From Tridacna crocea (Eukaryota; Mollusca; Bivalvia; Cardiida; Cardiidae): a stretch of 64,000 nucleotides of DNA. The notes beneath the pieces were generated by a model. That model made no database searches. It was given only the letters and a program-made list of their open reading frames with translations, and was not told where the DNA came from. Positions 49,888 to 62,369 of the stretch are shown in pieces; within the stretch, counting starts at the first letter, position 1; every line of letters starts with the position of its first letter. The DNA lies in NCBI GenBank assembly GCA_943736015.1, contig OX031069.1:16931235-16995234 (forward strand). The letters run 5' to 3'. The translations under genes and the position numbers were made by a program.

Positions 49888-51967
49888 GTCAATTTTATGT
49901 TTAATCTCTGCGCAAAATATAAAATTCAGAAGCAACCGGTTGCTGTTGCGAAAACTTTTTCCGACAAAAAAATCTTGTTCTTGTTTGAAGAATTTAGAAG
50001 TAGGCCATAAAGACACAATAAGATGTAAGAATAACTAAAAATCAATTGCTTCCTTGATAGGGTAGAAAACATTGTGGGAAAAGGAGAAAATGCTGGTAGC
50101 CTGCATTGTCTCCTTTCCTCAGATTACTTTCAAAAGCCTTCTTTAAAAGGCGTCATGCATTGTGTGGTAAAAGGTTAATAATTATCCAATCAGAGAAGCT
50201 TTAAGGAAATCAGAATGGATACCAGCAGCCAATCAGAGAAGACTTAAGAAATTCAACAGCCAATCAGAGAGCTTCAAAATCGCTCGAAATTGGCGCCAAA
50301 ATTTATCAATTAAAAAACAGTGAAAAAAACGGCATAAAAGTGGATTTAAAGTTTTCTTTAAAGGCTGCTGTGCAGTCCTTGGCAAACTGCAAAGATTTCA
50401 CTGAAAATGGGCAAACATTTAAGAAAATAGGGGCGCAGAAGACCGTGTTTTGGTCTTTTCAAGCCCCTTGCAAGAATTACTTCCCTTTAACCCTCGATGC
50501 ACCCACGCCCCCTCCCCAGCCCTTAACTGGATTTGCTTTTCTAACTCAGCCCACAATAAATGCTGCACATTGAAACTTTCAATTAGTCAATTTTTAGTGA
50601 TCAATGTACAGTGTAAAAAAAAAAACAAAAACAAAAAAAAAAAACGCCCAGAAATTAATGCAAGAATTACTTCCCTTTAACCCTCGATGCACCCAACACC
50701 CCCCTCCCCAGCCCTTTACTGGACTTGCTTTTCTAACTCAGCCCACAATAAATGCTGCACATTAGAACTTTCAATAAGCCAAAGTGATCAATGTACAGTG
50801 TAAAAAAAAAAAACGCCCAGAAATTAATGCAAGAATTACTTCCCTTTAACCCTCGATGTACCCCCCCTCCCCCCAGTCCTTAACTGGATTTGCTTTTCTA
50901 ACTCAGCCCACAATAAATGCTGCACATTGAAACTTTCAATAAGCCAAAGTGATCAATGTACAGTGTAAAAAGAAAACGCCCAGAAATTAATGTGACAAGT
51001 GGCTAAAAAAAGATTGTAAACTCTTTCAGTTGCTTCCTATTGCATAAATCAAACAAAGGCAACTGAAGTGTAATTTTTCTAATCTCTTCAAACCGCAACA
51101 AGAAACCCAGTTACGTTGACTATGTGCCAGTTACGCTCATGTGAAAACCTCAGAAATTAATGCGACAAGTGGCTAAAAAAAGCCTGAAGACTCTCATATA
51201 TCAAACAAAGGCAACTGAAGTGTAATTTTTCCAATCTCTTCAAACCGCAACAAGAAACCCAGTTACGTCGACTACCGTCTCATAGGTGCCAGTTACGCTC
51301 ATGCGAAAACCCCAGAAAATAATGCAACAAGTGGCAAAAAAAAGACTGAAGACTCTTTCAGTAGCAACTGCTTCTTATTGCATAAATCAAACAAAAGGAA
51401 CTAAATTTTTAATTTATATTTTTTTCTCCAATCTCTTTATACCGTGACCACAAATCCATTTACGTTGACTGCCATCGTATCCGCGAAAACGCGAAAAATC
51501 GACTTACGGAACATTTCATAGCAGAGGACACCTGTTGCTTAATAGGTCAAATATAGGGAATTTAGTTTCTAATATCTGTTTTTTATTTCTGCAATCTTTA
51601 TTTACCGTGACGACAAACCCTTTTAGGTTGTCTATTGTCTCGCAGGTGCCACTTACGTATCCGCAAAAACATGAAAAATCGACTTATGGAATATCTTATA
51701 GCAGACGACAACTGTTGCTTGAGTCAATTATAGGGATTTTTCTTTTTCTTTTTCTCTCACTAGGGCCATTGATTTGGTTACGATGACCATCTAACCCATA
51801 CGTGACTGTTACGTGCCGCGCATAAAATTGTAAAATCAGCTTCGACACTTTTGGAGGCAACTGAAACCTGTCGTACAAATCAAAGAAAGGTAAACCAAAT
51901 TTTTCCCTGTTTTCTTACCAGGGTCATGAAAACATTGAACCAATTTAGACGACCGCGTGAGTCAAAA
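49888..51967 (+). repeat. Satellite unit 25 (2,080 bp)
   Basis: Complete copy with a private CpG to TpG at 51142 in B1. G form at the A/G site. Confidence 0.97.
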
Positions 51968-54048
51968 GTCAATTTTATGTTTAATCTCTGCGCAAAATAT
52001 AAAATTCAGAAGCAACCGGTTGCTGTTGCGAAAACTTTTTCCGACAAAAAAATCTTGTTCTTGTTTGAAGAATTTAGAAGTAGGCCATAAAGACACAATA
52101 AGATGTAAGAATAACTAAAAATCAATTGCTTCCTTGATAGGGTAGAAAACATTGTGGGAAAAGGAGAAAATGCTGGTAGCCTGCATTGTCTCCTTTCCTC
52201 AGATTACTTTCAAAAGCCTTCTTTAAAAGGCGTCATGCATTGTGTGGTAAAAGGTTAATAATTATCCAATCAGAGAAGCTTTAAGGAAATCAGAATGGAT
52301 ACCAGCAGCCAATCAGAGAAGACTTAAGAAATTCAACAGCCAATCAGAGAGCTTCAAAATCGCTCGAAATTGGCGCCAAAATTTATCAATTAAAAAACAG
52401 TGAAAAAAACGGCATAAAAGTGGATTTAAAGTTTTCTTTAAAGGCTGCTGTGCAGTCCTTGGCAAACTGCAAAGATTTCACTGAAAATGGGCAAACATTT
52501 AAGAAAAAAGGGGCGCAGAAGACCGTGTTTTGGTCTTTTCAAGCCCCTTGCAAGAATTACTTCCCTTTAACCCTCGATGCACCCACGCCCCCTCCCCAGC
52601 CCTTAACTGGATTTGCTTTTCTAACTCAGCCCACAATAAATGCTGCACATTGAAACTTTCAATTAGTCAATTTTTAGTGATCAATGTACAGTGTAAAAAA
52701 AAAAAACAAAAACAAAAAAAAAAAACGCCCAGAAATTAATGCAAGAATTACTTCCCTTTAACCCTCGATGCACCCAACACCCCCCTCCCCAGCCCTTTAC
52801 TGGACTTGCTTTTCTAACTCAGCCCACAATAAATGCTGCACATTAGAACTTTCAATAAGCCAAAGTGATCAATGTACAGTGTAAAAAAAAAAAACGCCCA
52901 GAAATTAATGCAAGAATTACTTCCCTTTAACCCTCGATGTACCCCCCCTCCCCCCAGTCCTTAACTGGATTTGCTTTTCTAACTCAGCCCACAATAAATG
53001 CTGCACATTGAAACTTTCAATAAGCCAAAGTGATCAATGTACAGTGTAAAAAGAAAACGCCCAGAAATTAATGTGACAAGTGGCTAAAAAAAGATTGTAA
53101 ACTCTTTCAGTTGCTTCCTATTGCATAAATCAAACAAAGGCAACTGAAGTGTAATTTTTCTAATCTCTTCAAACCGCAACAAGAAACCCAGTTACGTTGA
53201 CTATGTGCCAGTTACGCTCATGCGAAAACCTCAGAAATTAATGCGACAAGTGGCTAAAAAAAGCCTGAAGACTCTCATATATCAAACAAAGGCAACTGAA
53301 GTGTAATTTTTCCAATCTCTTCAAACCGCAACAAGAAACCCAGTTACGTCGACTACCGTCTCATAGGTGCCAGTTACGCTCGTGCGAAAACCCCAGAAAA
53401 TAATGCAACAAGTGGCAAAAAAAAGACTGAAGACTCTTTCAGTAGCAACTGCTTCTTATTGCATAAATCAAACAAAAGGAACTAAATTTTTAATTTATAT
53501 TTTTTTCTCCAATCTCTTTATACCGTGACCACAAATCCATTTACGTTGACTGCCATCGTATCCGCGAAAACGCGAAAAATCGACTTACGGAACATTTCAT
53601 AGCAGAGGACACCTGTTGCTTAATAGGTCAAATATAGGGAATTTAGTTTCTAATATCTGTTTTTTATTTCTGCAATCTTTATTTACCGTGACGACAAACC
53701 CTTTTAGGTTGTCTATTGTCTCGCAGGTGCCACTTACGTATCCGCAAAAACATGAAAAATCGACTTATGGAATATCTTATAGCAGACGACAACTGTTGCT
53801 TGAGTCAATTATAGGGATTTTTCTTTTTCTTTTTCTCTCACTAGGGCCATTGATTTGGTTACGATGACCATCTAACCCATACGTGACTGTTACGTGCCGC
53901 GCATAAAATTGTAAAATCAGCTTCGACACTTTTGGAGGCAACTGAAACCTGTCGTACAAATCAAAGAAAGGTAAACCAAATTTTTCCCTGTTTTCTTACC
54001 AGGGTCATGAAAACATTGAACCAATTTAGACGACCGCGTGAGTCAAAA
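51968..54048 (+). repeat. Satellite unit 26 (2,081 bp)
   Basis: Complete copy. AAAAAAGGGG variant before the hairpin and A to G at 53382 (CTCGTGCG), both shared with unit 30. First A-run of A1 is A12, shared with unit 31. G form. Confidence 0.97.
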
Positions 54049-56127
54049 GTCAATTTTATGTTTAATCTCTGCGCAAAATATAAAATTCAGAAGCAACCGG
54101 TTGCTGTTGCGAAAACTTTTTCCGACAAAAAAATCTTGTTCTTGTTTGAAGAATTTAGAAGTAGGCCATAAAGACACAATAAGATGTAAGAATAACTAAA
54201 AATCAATTGCTTCCTTGATAGGGTAGAAAACATTGTGGGAAAAGGAGAAAATGCTGGTAGCCTGCATTGTCTCCTTTCCTCAGATTACTTTCAAAAGCCT
54301 TCTTTAAAAGGCGTCATGCATTGTGTGGTAAAAGGTTAATAATTATCCAATCAGAGAAGCTTTAAGGAAATCAGAATGGATACCAGCAGCCAATCAGAGA
54401 AGACTTAAGAAATTCAACAGCCAATCAGAGAGCTTCAAAATCGCTCGAAATTGGCGCCAAAATTTATCAATTAAAAAACAGTGAAAAAAACGGCATAAAA
54501 GTGGATTTAAAGTTTTCTTTAAAGGCTGCTGTGCAGTCCTTGGCAAACTGCAAAGATTTCACTGAAAATGGGCAAACATTTAAGAAAATAGGGGCGCAGA
54601 AGACCGTGTTTTGGTCTTTTCAAGCCCCTTGCAAGAATTACTTCCCTTTAACCCTCGATGCACCCACGCCCCCTCCCCAGCCCTTAACTGGATTTGCTTT
54701 TCTAACTCAGCCCACAATAAATGCTGCACATTGAAACTTTCAATTAGTCAATTTTTAGTGATCAATGTACAGTGTAAAAAAAAAAACAAAAACAAAAAAA
54801 AAAAACGCCCAGAAATTAATGCAAGAATTACTTCCCTTTAACCCTCGATGCACCCAACACCCCCCTCCCCAGCCCTTTACTGGACTTGCTTTTCTAACTC
54901 AGCCCACAATAAATGCTGCACATTAGAACTTTCAATAAGCCAAAGTGATCAATGTACAGTGTAAAAAAAAAAAACGCCCAGAAATTAATGCAAGAATTAC
55001 TTCCCTTTAACCCTCGATGTACCCCCCTCCCCCCAGTCCTTAACTGGATTTGCTTTTCTAACTCAGCCCACAATAAATGCTGCACATTGAAACTTTCAAT
55101 AAGCCAAAGTGATCAATGTACAGTGTAAAAAGAAAACGCCCAGAAATTAATGTGACAAGTGGCTAAAAAAAGATTGTAAACTCTTTCAGTTGCTTCCTAT
55201 TGCATAAATCAAACAAAGGCAACTGAAGTGTAATTTTTCTAATCTCTTCAAACCGCAACAAGAAACCCAGTTACGTTGACTATGTGCCAGTTACGCTCAT
55301 GCGAAAACCTCAGAAATTAATGCGACAAGTGGCTAAAAAAAGCCTGAAGACTCTCATATATCAAACAAAGGCAACTGAAGTGTAATTTTTCCAATCTCTT
55401 CAAACCGCAACAAGAAACCCAGTTACGTCGACTACCGTCTCATAGGTGCCAGTTACGCTCATGCGAAAACCCCAGAAAATAATGCAACAAGTGGCAAAAA
55501 AAAGACTGAAGACTCTTTCAGTAGCAACTGCTTCTTATTGCATAAATCAAACAAAAGGAACTAAATTTTTAATTTATATTTTTTTCTCCAATCTCTTTAT
55601 ACCGTGACCACAAATCCATTTACGTTGACTGCCATCGTATCCGCGAAAACGCGAAAAATCGACTTACGGAACATTTCATAGCAGAGGACACCTGTTGCTT
55701 AATAGGTCAAATATAGGGAATTTAGTTTCTAATATCTGTTTTTTATTTCTGCAATCTTTATTTACCGTGACGACAAACCCTTTTAGGTTGTCTATTGTCT
55801 CGCAGGTGCCACTTACGTATCCGCAAAAACATGAAAAATCGACTTATGGAATATCTTATAGCAGACGACAACTGTTGCTTGAGTCAATTATAGGGATTTT
55901 TCTTTTTCTTTTTCTCTCACTAGGGCCATTGATTTGGTTACGATGACCATCTAACCCATACGTGACTGTTACGTGCCGCGCATAAAATTGTAAAATCAGC
56001 TTCGACACTTTTGGAGGCAACTGAAACCTGTCGTACAAATCAAAGAAAGGTAAACCAAATTTTTCCCTGTTTTCTTACCAGGGTCATGAAAACATTGAAC
56101 CAATTTAGACGACCGCGTGAGTCAAAA
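54049..56127 (+). repeat. Satellite unit 27 (2,079 bp)
   Basis: Complete copy with a one-base shorter C-run in A3 (C6 near 55021). This brings an otherwise closed minus-strand frame into phase, so the extra 63-codon frame here is an indel artefact. G form. Confidence 0.97.
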
Positions 56128-58209
56128 GTCAATTTTATGTTTAATCTCTGCGCAAAATATAAAATTCAGAAGCAACCGGTTGCTGTTGCGAAAACTTTTT
56201 CCGACAAAAAAATCTTGTTCTTGTTTGAAGAATTTAGAAGTAGGCCATAAAGACACAATAAGATGTAAGAATAACTAAAAATCAATTGCTTCCTTGATAG
56301 GGTAGAAAACATTGTGGGAAAAGGAGAAAATGCTGGTAGCCTGCATTGTCTCCTTTCCTCAGATTACTTTCAAAAGCCTTCTTTAAAAGGCGTCATGCAT
56401 TGTGTGGTAAAAGGTTAATAATTATCCAATCAGAGAAGCTTTAAGGAAATCAGAATGGATACCAGCAGCCAATCAGAGAAGACTTAAGAAATTCAACAGC
56501 CAATCAGAGAGCTTCAAAATCGCTCGAAATTGGCGCCAAAATTTATCAATTAAAAAACAGTGAAAAAAAAACGGCATAAAAGTGGATTTAAAGTTTTCTT
56601 TAAAGGCTGCTGTGCAGTCCTTGGCAAACTGCAAAGATTTCACTGAAAATGGGCAAACATTTAAGAAAATAGGGGCGCAGAAGACCGTGTTTTGGTCTTT
56701 TCAAGCCCCTTGCAAGAATTACTTCCCTTTAACCCTCGATGCACCCACGCCCCCTCCCCAGCCCTTAACTGGATTTGCTTTTCTAACTCAGCCCACAATA
56801 AATGCTGCACATTGAAACTTTCAATTAGTCAATTTTTAGTGATCAATGTACAGTGTAAAAAAAAAAACAAAAACAAAAAAAAAAAACGCCCAGAAATTAA
56901 TGCAAGAATTACTTCCCTTTAACCCTCGATGCACCCAACACCCCCCTCCCCAGCCCTTTACTGGACTTGCTTTTCTAACTCAGCCCACAATAAATGCTGC
57001 ACATTAGAACTTTCAATAAGCCAAAGTGATCAATGTACAGTGTAAAAAAAAAAACGCCCAGAAATTAATGCAAGAATTACTTCCCTTTAACCCTCGATGT
57101 ACCCCCCCTCCCCCCAGTCCTTAACTGGATTTGCTTTTCTAACTCAGCCCACAATAAATGCTGCACATTGAAACTTTCAATAAGCCAAAGTGATCAATGT
57201 ACAGTGTAAAAAGAAAACGCCCAGAAATTAATGTGACAAGTGGCTAAAAAAAGATTGTAAACTCTTTCAGTTGCTTCCTATTGCCATAAATCAAACAAAG
57301 GCAACTGAAGTGTAATTTTTCTAATCTCTTCAAACCGCAACAAGAAACCCAGTTACGTTGACTATGTGCCAGTTACGCTCATGCGAAAACCTCAGAAATT
57401 AATGCGACAAGTGGCTAAAAAAAGCCTGAAGACTCTCATATATCAAACAAAGGCAACTGAAGTGTAATTTTTCCAATCTCTTCAAACCGCAACAAGAAAC
57501 CCAGTTACGTCGACTACCGTCTCATAGGTGCCAGTTACGCTCATGCGAAAACCCCAGAAAATAATGCAACAAGTGGCAAAAAAAAGACTGAAGACTCTTT
57601 CAGTAGCAACTGCTTCTTATTGCATAAATCAAACAAAAGGAACTAAATTTTTAATTTATATTTTTTTCTCCAATCTCTTTATACCGTGACCACAAATCCA
57701 TTTACGTTGACTGCCATCGTATCCGCGAAAACGCGAAAAATCGACTTACGGAACATTTCATAGCAGAGGACACCTGTTGCTTAATAGGTCAAATATAGGG
57801 AATTTAGTTTCTAATATCTGTTTTTTATTTCTGCAATCTTTATTTACCGTGACGACAAACCCTTTTAGGTTGTCTATTGTCTCGCAGGTGCCACTTACGT
57901 ATCCGCAAAAACATGAAAAATCGACTTATGGAATATCTTATAGCAGACGACAACTGTTGCTTGAGTCAATTATAGGGATTTTTCTTTTTCTTTTTCTCTC
58001 ACTAGGGCCATTGATTTGGTTACGATGACCATCTAACCCATACGTGACTGTTACGTGCCGCGCATAAAATTGTAAAATCAGCTTCGACACTTTTGGAGGC
58101 AACTGAAACCTGTCGTACAAATCAAAGAAAGGTAAACCAAATTTTTCCCTGTTTTCTTACCAGGGTCATGAAAACATTGAACCAATTTAGACGACCGCGT
58201 GAGTCAAAA
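56128..58209 (+). repeat. Satellite unit 28 (2,082 bp)
   Basis: Complete copy with two extra A's between the E2F site and CATAAAAG (near 56562-56570), A11 instead of A12 in the A2 tract, and an inserted C near 57285. It has the most indels of any copy. G form. Confidence 0.97.
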
Positions 58210-60289
58210 GTCAATTTTATGTTTAATCTCTGCGCAAAATATAAAATTCAGAAGCAACCGGTTGCTGTTGCGAAAACTTTTTCCGACAAAAAAATCTTGT
58301 TCTTGTTTGAAGAATTTAGAAGTAGGCCATAAAGACACAATAAGATGTAAGAATAACTAAAAATCAATTGCTTCCTTGATAGGGTAGAAAACATTGTGGG
58401 AAAAGGAGAAAATGCTGGTAGCCTGCATTGTCTCCTTTCCTCAGATTACTTTCAAAAGCCTTCTTTAAAAGGCGTCATGCATTGTGTGGTAAAAGGTTAA
58501 TAATTATCCAATCAGAGAAGCTTTAAGGAAATCAGAATGGATACCAGCAGCCAATCAGAGAAGACTTAAGAAATTCAACAGCCAATCAGAGAGCTTCAAA
58601 ATCGCTCGAAATTGGCGCCAAAATTTATCAATTAAAAAACAGTGAAAAAAACGGCATAAAAGTGGATTTAAAGTTTTCTTTAAAGGCTGCTGTGCAGTCC
58701 TTGGCAAACTGCAAAGATTTCACTGAAAATGGGCAAACATTTAAGAAAATAGGGGCGCAGAAGACCGTGTTTTGGTCTTTTCAAGCCCCTTGCAAGAATT
58801 ACTTCCCTTTAACCCTCGATGCACCCACGCCCCCTCCCCAGCCCTTAACTGGATTTGCTTTTCTAACTCAGCCCACAATAAATGCTGCACATTGAAACTT
58901 TCAATTAGTCAATTTTTAGTGATCAATGTACAGTGTAAAAAAAAAAACAAAAACAAAAAAAAAAAACGCCCAGAAATTAATGCAAGAATTACTTCCCTTT
59001 AACCCTCGATGCACCCAACACCCCCCTCCCCAGCCCTTTACTGGACTTGCTTTTCTAACTCAGCCCACAATAAATGCTGCACATTAGAACTTTCAATAAG
59101 CCAAAGTGATCAATGTACAGTGTAAAAAAAAAAAACGCCCAGAAATTAATGCAAGAATTACTTCCCTTTAACCCTCGATGTACCCCCCCTCCCCCCAGTC
59201 CTTAACTGGATTTGCTTTTCTAACTCAGCCCACAATAAATGCTGCACATTGAAACTTTCAATAAGCCAAAGTGATCAATGTACAGTGTAAAAAGAAAACG
59301 CCCAGAAATTAATGTGACAAGTGGCTAAAAAAAGATTGTAAACTCTTTCAGTTGCTTCCTATTGCATAAATCAAACAAAGGCAACTGAAGTGTAATTTTT
59401 CTAATCTCTTCAAACCGCAACAAGAAACCCAGTTACGTTGACTATGTGCCAGTTACGCTCATGCGAAAACCTCAGAAATTAATGTGACAAGTGGCTAAAA
59501 AAAGCCTGAAGACTCTCATATATCAAACAAAGGCAACTGAAGTGTAATTTTTCCAATCTCTTCAAACCGCAACAAGAAACACAGTTACGTCGACTACCGT
59601 CTCATAGGTGCCAGTTACGCTCATGCGAAAACCCCAGAAAATAATGCAACAAGTGGCAAAAAAAAGACTGAAGACTCTTTCAGTAGCAACTGCTTCTTAT
59701 TGCATAAATCAAACAAAAGGAACTAAATTTTTAATTTATATTTTTTTCTCCAATCTCTTTATACCGTGACCACAAATCCATTTACGTTGACTGCCATCGT
59801 ATCCGCGAAAACGCGAAAAATCGACTTACGGAACATTTCATAGCAGAGGACACCTGTTGCTTAATAGGTCAAATATAGGGAATTTAGTTTCTAATATCTG
59901 TTTTTTATTTCTGCAATCTTTATTTACCGTGACGACAAACCCTTTTAGGTTGTCTATTGTCTCGCAGGTGCCACTTACGTATCCGCAAAAACATGAAAAA
60001 TCGACTTATGGAATATCTTATAGCAGACGACAACTGTTGCTTGAGTCAATTATAGGGATTTTTCTTTTTCTTTTTCTCTCACTAGGGCCATTGATTTGGT
60101 TACGATGACCATCTAACCCATACGTGACTGTTACGTGCCGCGCATAAAATTGTAAAATCAGCTTCGACACTTTTGGAGGCAACTGAAACCTGTCGTACAA
60201 ATCAAAGAAAGGTAAACCAAATTTTTCCCTGTTTTCTTACCAGGGTCATGAAAACATTGAACCAATTTAGACGACCGCGTGAGTCAAAA
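58210..60289 (+). repeat. Satellite unit 29 (2,080 bp)
   Basis: Complete copy with the CpG to TpG at 59485 shared with unit 17, and private C to A at 59581. G form. Confidence 0.97.
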
Positions 60290-62369
60290 GTCAATTTTAT
60301 GTTTAATCTCTGCGCAAAATATAAAATTCAGAAGCAACCGGTTGCTGTTGCGAAAACTTTTTCCGACAAAAAAATCTTGTTCTTGTTTGAAGAATTTAGA
60401 AGTAGGCCATAAAGACACAATAAGATGTAAGAATAACTAAAAATCAATTGCTTCCTTGATAGGGTAGAAAACATTGTGGGAAAAGGAGAAAATGCTGGTA
60501 GCCTGCATTGTCTCCTTTCCTCAGATTACTTTCAAAAGCCTTCTTTAAAAGGCGTCATGCATTGTGTGGTAAAAGGTTAATAATTATCCAATCAGAGAAG
60601 CTTTAAGGAAATCAGAATGGATACCAGCAGCCAATCAGAGAAGACTTAAGAAATTCAACAGCCAATCAGAGAGCTTCAAAATCGCTCGAAATTGGCGCCA
60701 AAATTTATCAATTAAAAAACAGTGTAAAAAACGGCATAAAAGTGGATTTAAAGTTTTCTTTAAAGGCTGCTGTGCAGTCCTTGGCAAACTGCAAAGATTT
60801 CACTGAAAATGGGCAAACATTTAAGAAAAAAGGGGCGCAGAAGACCGTGTTTTGGTCTTTTCAAGCCCCTTGCAAGAATTACTTCCCTTTAACCCTCGAT
60901 GCACCCACGCCCCCTCCCCAGCCCTTAACTGGATTTGCTTTTCTAACTCAGCCCACAATAAATGCTGCACATTGAAACTTTCAATTAGTCAATTTTTAGT
61001 GATCAATGTACAGTGTAAAAAAAAAAACAAAAACAAAAAAAAAAAACGCCCAGAAATTAATGCAAGAATTACTTCCCTTTAACCCTCGATGCACCCAACA
61101 CCCCCCTCCCCAGCCCTTTACTGGACTTGCTTTTCTAACTCAGCCCACAATAAATGCTGCACATTAGAACTTTCAATAAGCCAAAGTGATCAATGTACAG
61201 TGTAAAAAAAAAAAACGCCCAGAAATTAATGCAAGAATTACTTCCCTTTAACCCTCGATGTACCCCCCCTCCCCCCAGTCCTTAACTGGATTTGCTTTTC
61301 TAACTCAGCCCACAATAAATGCTGCACATTGAAACTTTCAATAAGCCAAAGTGATCAATGTACAGTGTAAAAAGAAAACGCCCAGAAATTAATGTGACAA
61401 GTAGCTAAAAAAAGATTGTAAACTCTTTCAGTTGCTTCCTATTGCATAAATCAAACAAAGGCAACTGAAGTGTAATTTTTCTAATCTCTTCAAACCGCAA
61501 CAAGAAACCCAGTTACGTTGACTATGTGCCAGTTACGCTCATGCGAAAACCTCAGAAATTAATGCGACAAGTGGCTAAAAAAAGCCTGAAGACTCTCATA
61601 TATCAAACAAAGGCAACTGAAGTGTAATTTTTCCAATCTCTTCAAACCGCAACAAGAAACCCAGTTACGTCGACTACCGTCTCATAGGTGCCAGTTACGC
61701 TCGTGCGAAAACCCCAGAAAATAATGCAACAAGTGGCAAAAAAAAGACTGAAGACTCTTTCAGTAGCAACTGCTTCTTATTGCATAAATCAAACAAAAGG
61801 AACTAAATTTTTAATTTATATTTTTTTCTCCAATCTCTTTATACCGTGACCACAAATCCATTTACGTTGACTGCCATCGTATCCGCGAAAACGCGAAAAA
61901 TCGACTTACGGAACATTTCATAGCAGAGGACACCTGTTGCTTAATAGGTCAAATATAGGGAATTTAGTTTCTAATATCTGTTTTTTATTTCTGCAATCTT
62001 TATTTACCGTGACGACAAACCTTTTTAGGTTGTCTATTGTCTCGCAGGTGCCACTTACGTATCCGCAAAAACATGAAAAATCGACTTATGGAATATCTTA
62101 TAGCAGACGACAACTGTTGCTTGAGTCAATTATAGGGATTTTTCTTTTTCTTTTTCTCTCACTAGGGCCATTGATTTGGTTACGATGACCATCTAACCCA
62201 TACGTGACTGTTACGTGCCGCGCATAAAATTGTAAAATCAGCTTCGACACTTTTGGAGGCAACTGAAACCTGTCGTACAAATCAAAGAAAGGTAAACCAA
62301 ATTTTTCCCTGTTTTCTTACCAGGGTCATGAAAACATTGAACCAATTTAGACGACCGCGTGAGTCAAAA
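60290..62369 (+). repeat. Satellite unit 30 (2,080 bp)
   Basis: Complete copy sharing AAAAAAGGGG and A to G at 61703 with unit 26. Private changes: A to T at 60725 (between E2F site and TATA-like box), G to A at 61403 and C to T at 62022. G form. Confidence 0.97.

Noticed and set aside
54894..55085. 63-codon minus-strand frame found only in unit 27
   Set aside because: Exists only because a single C is missing in the A3 C-run; absent in all other copies.
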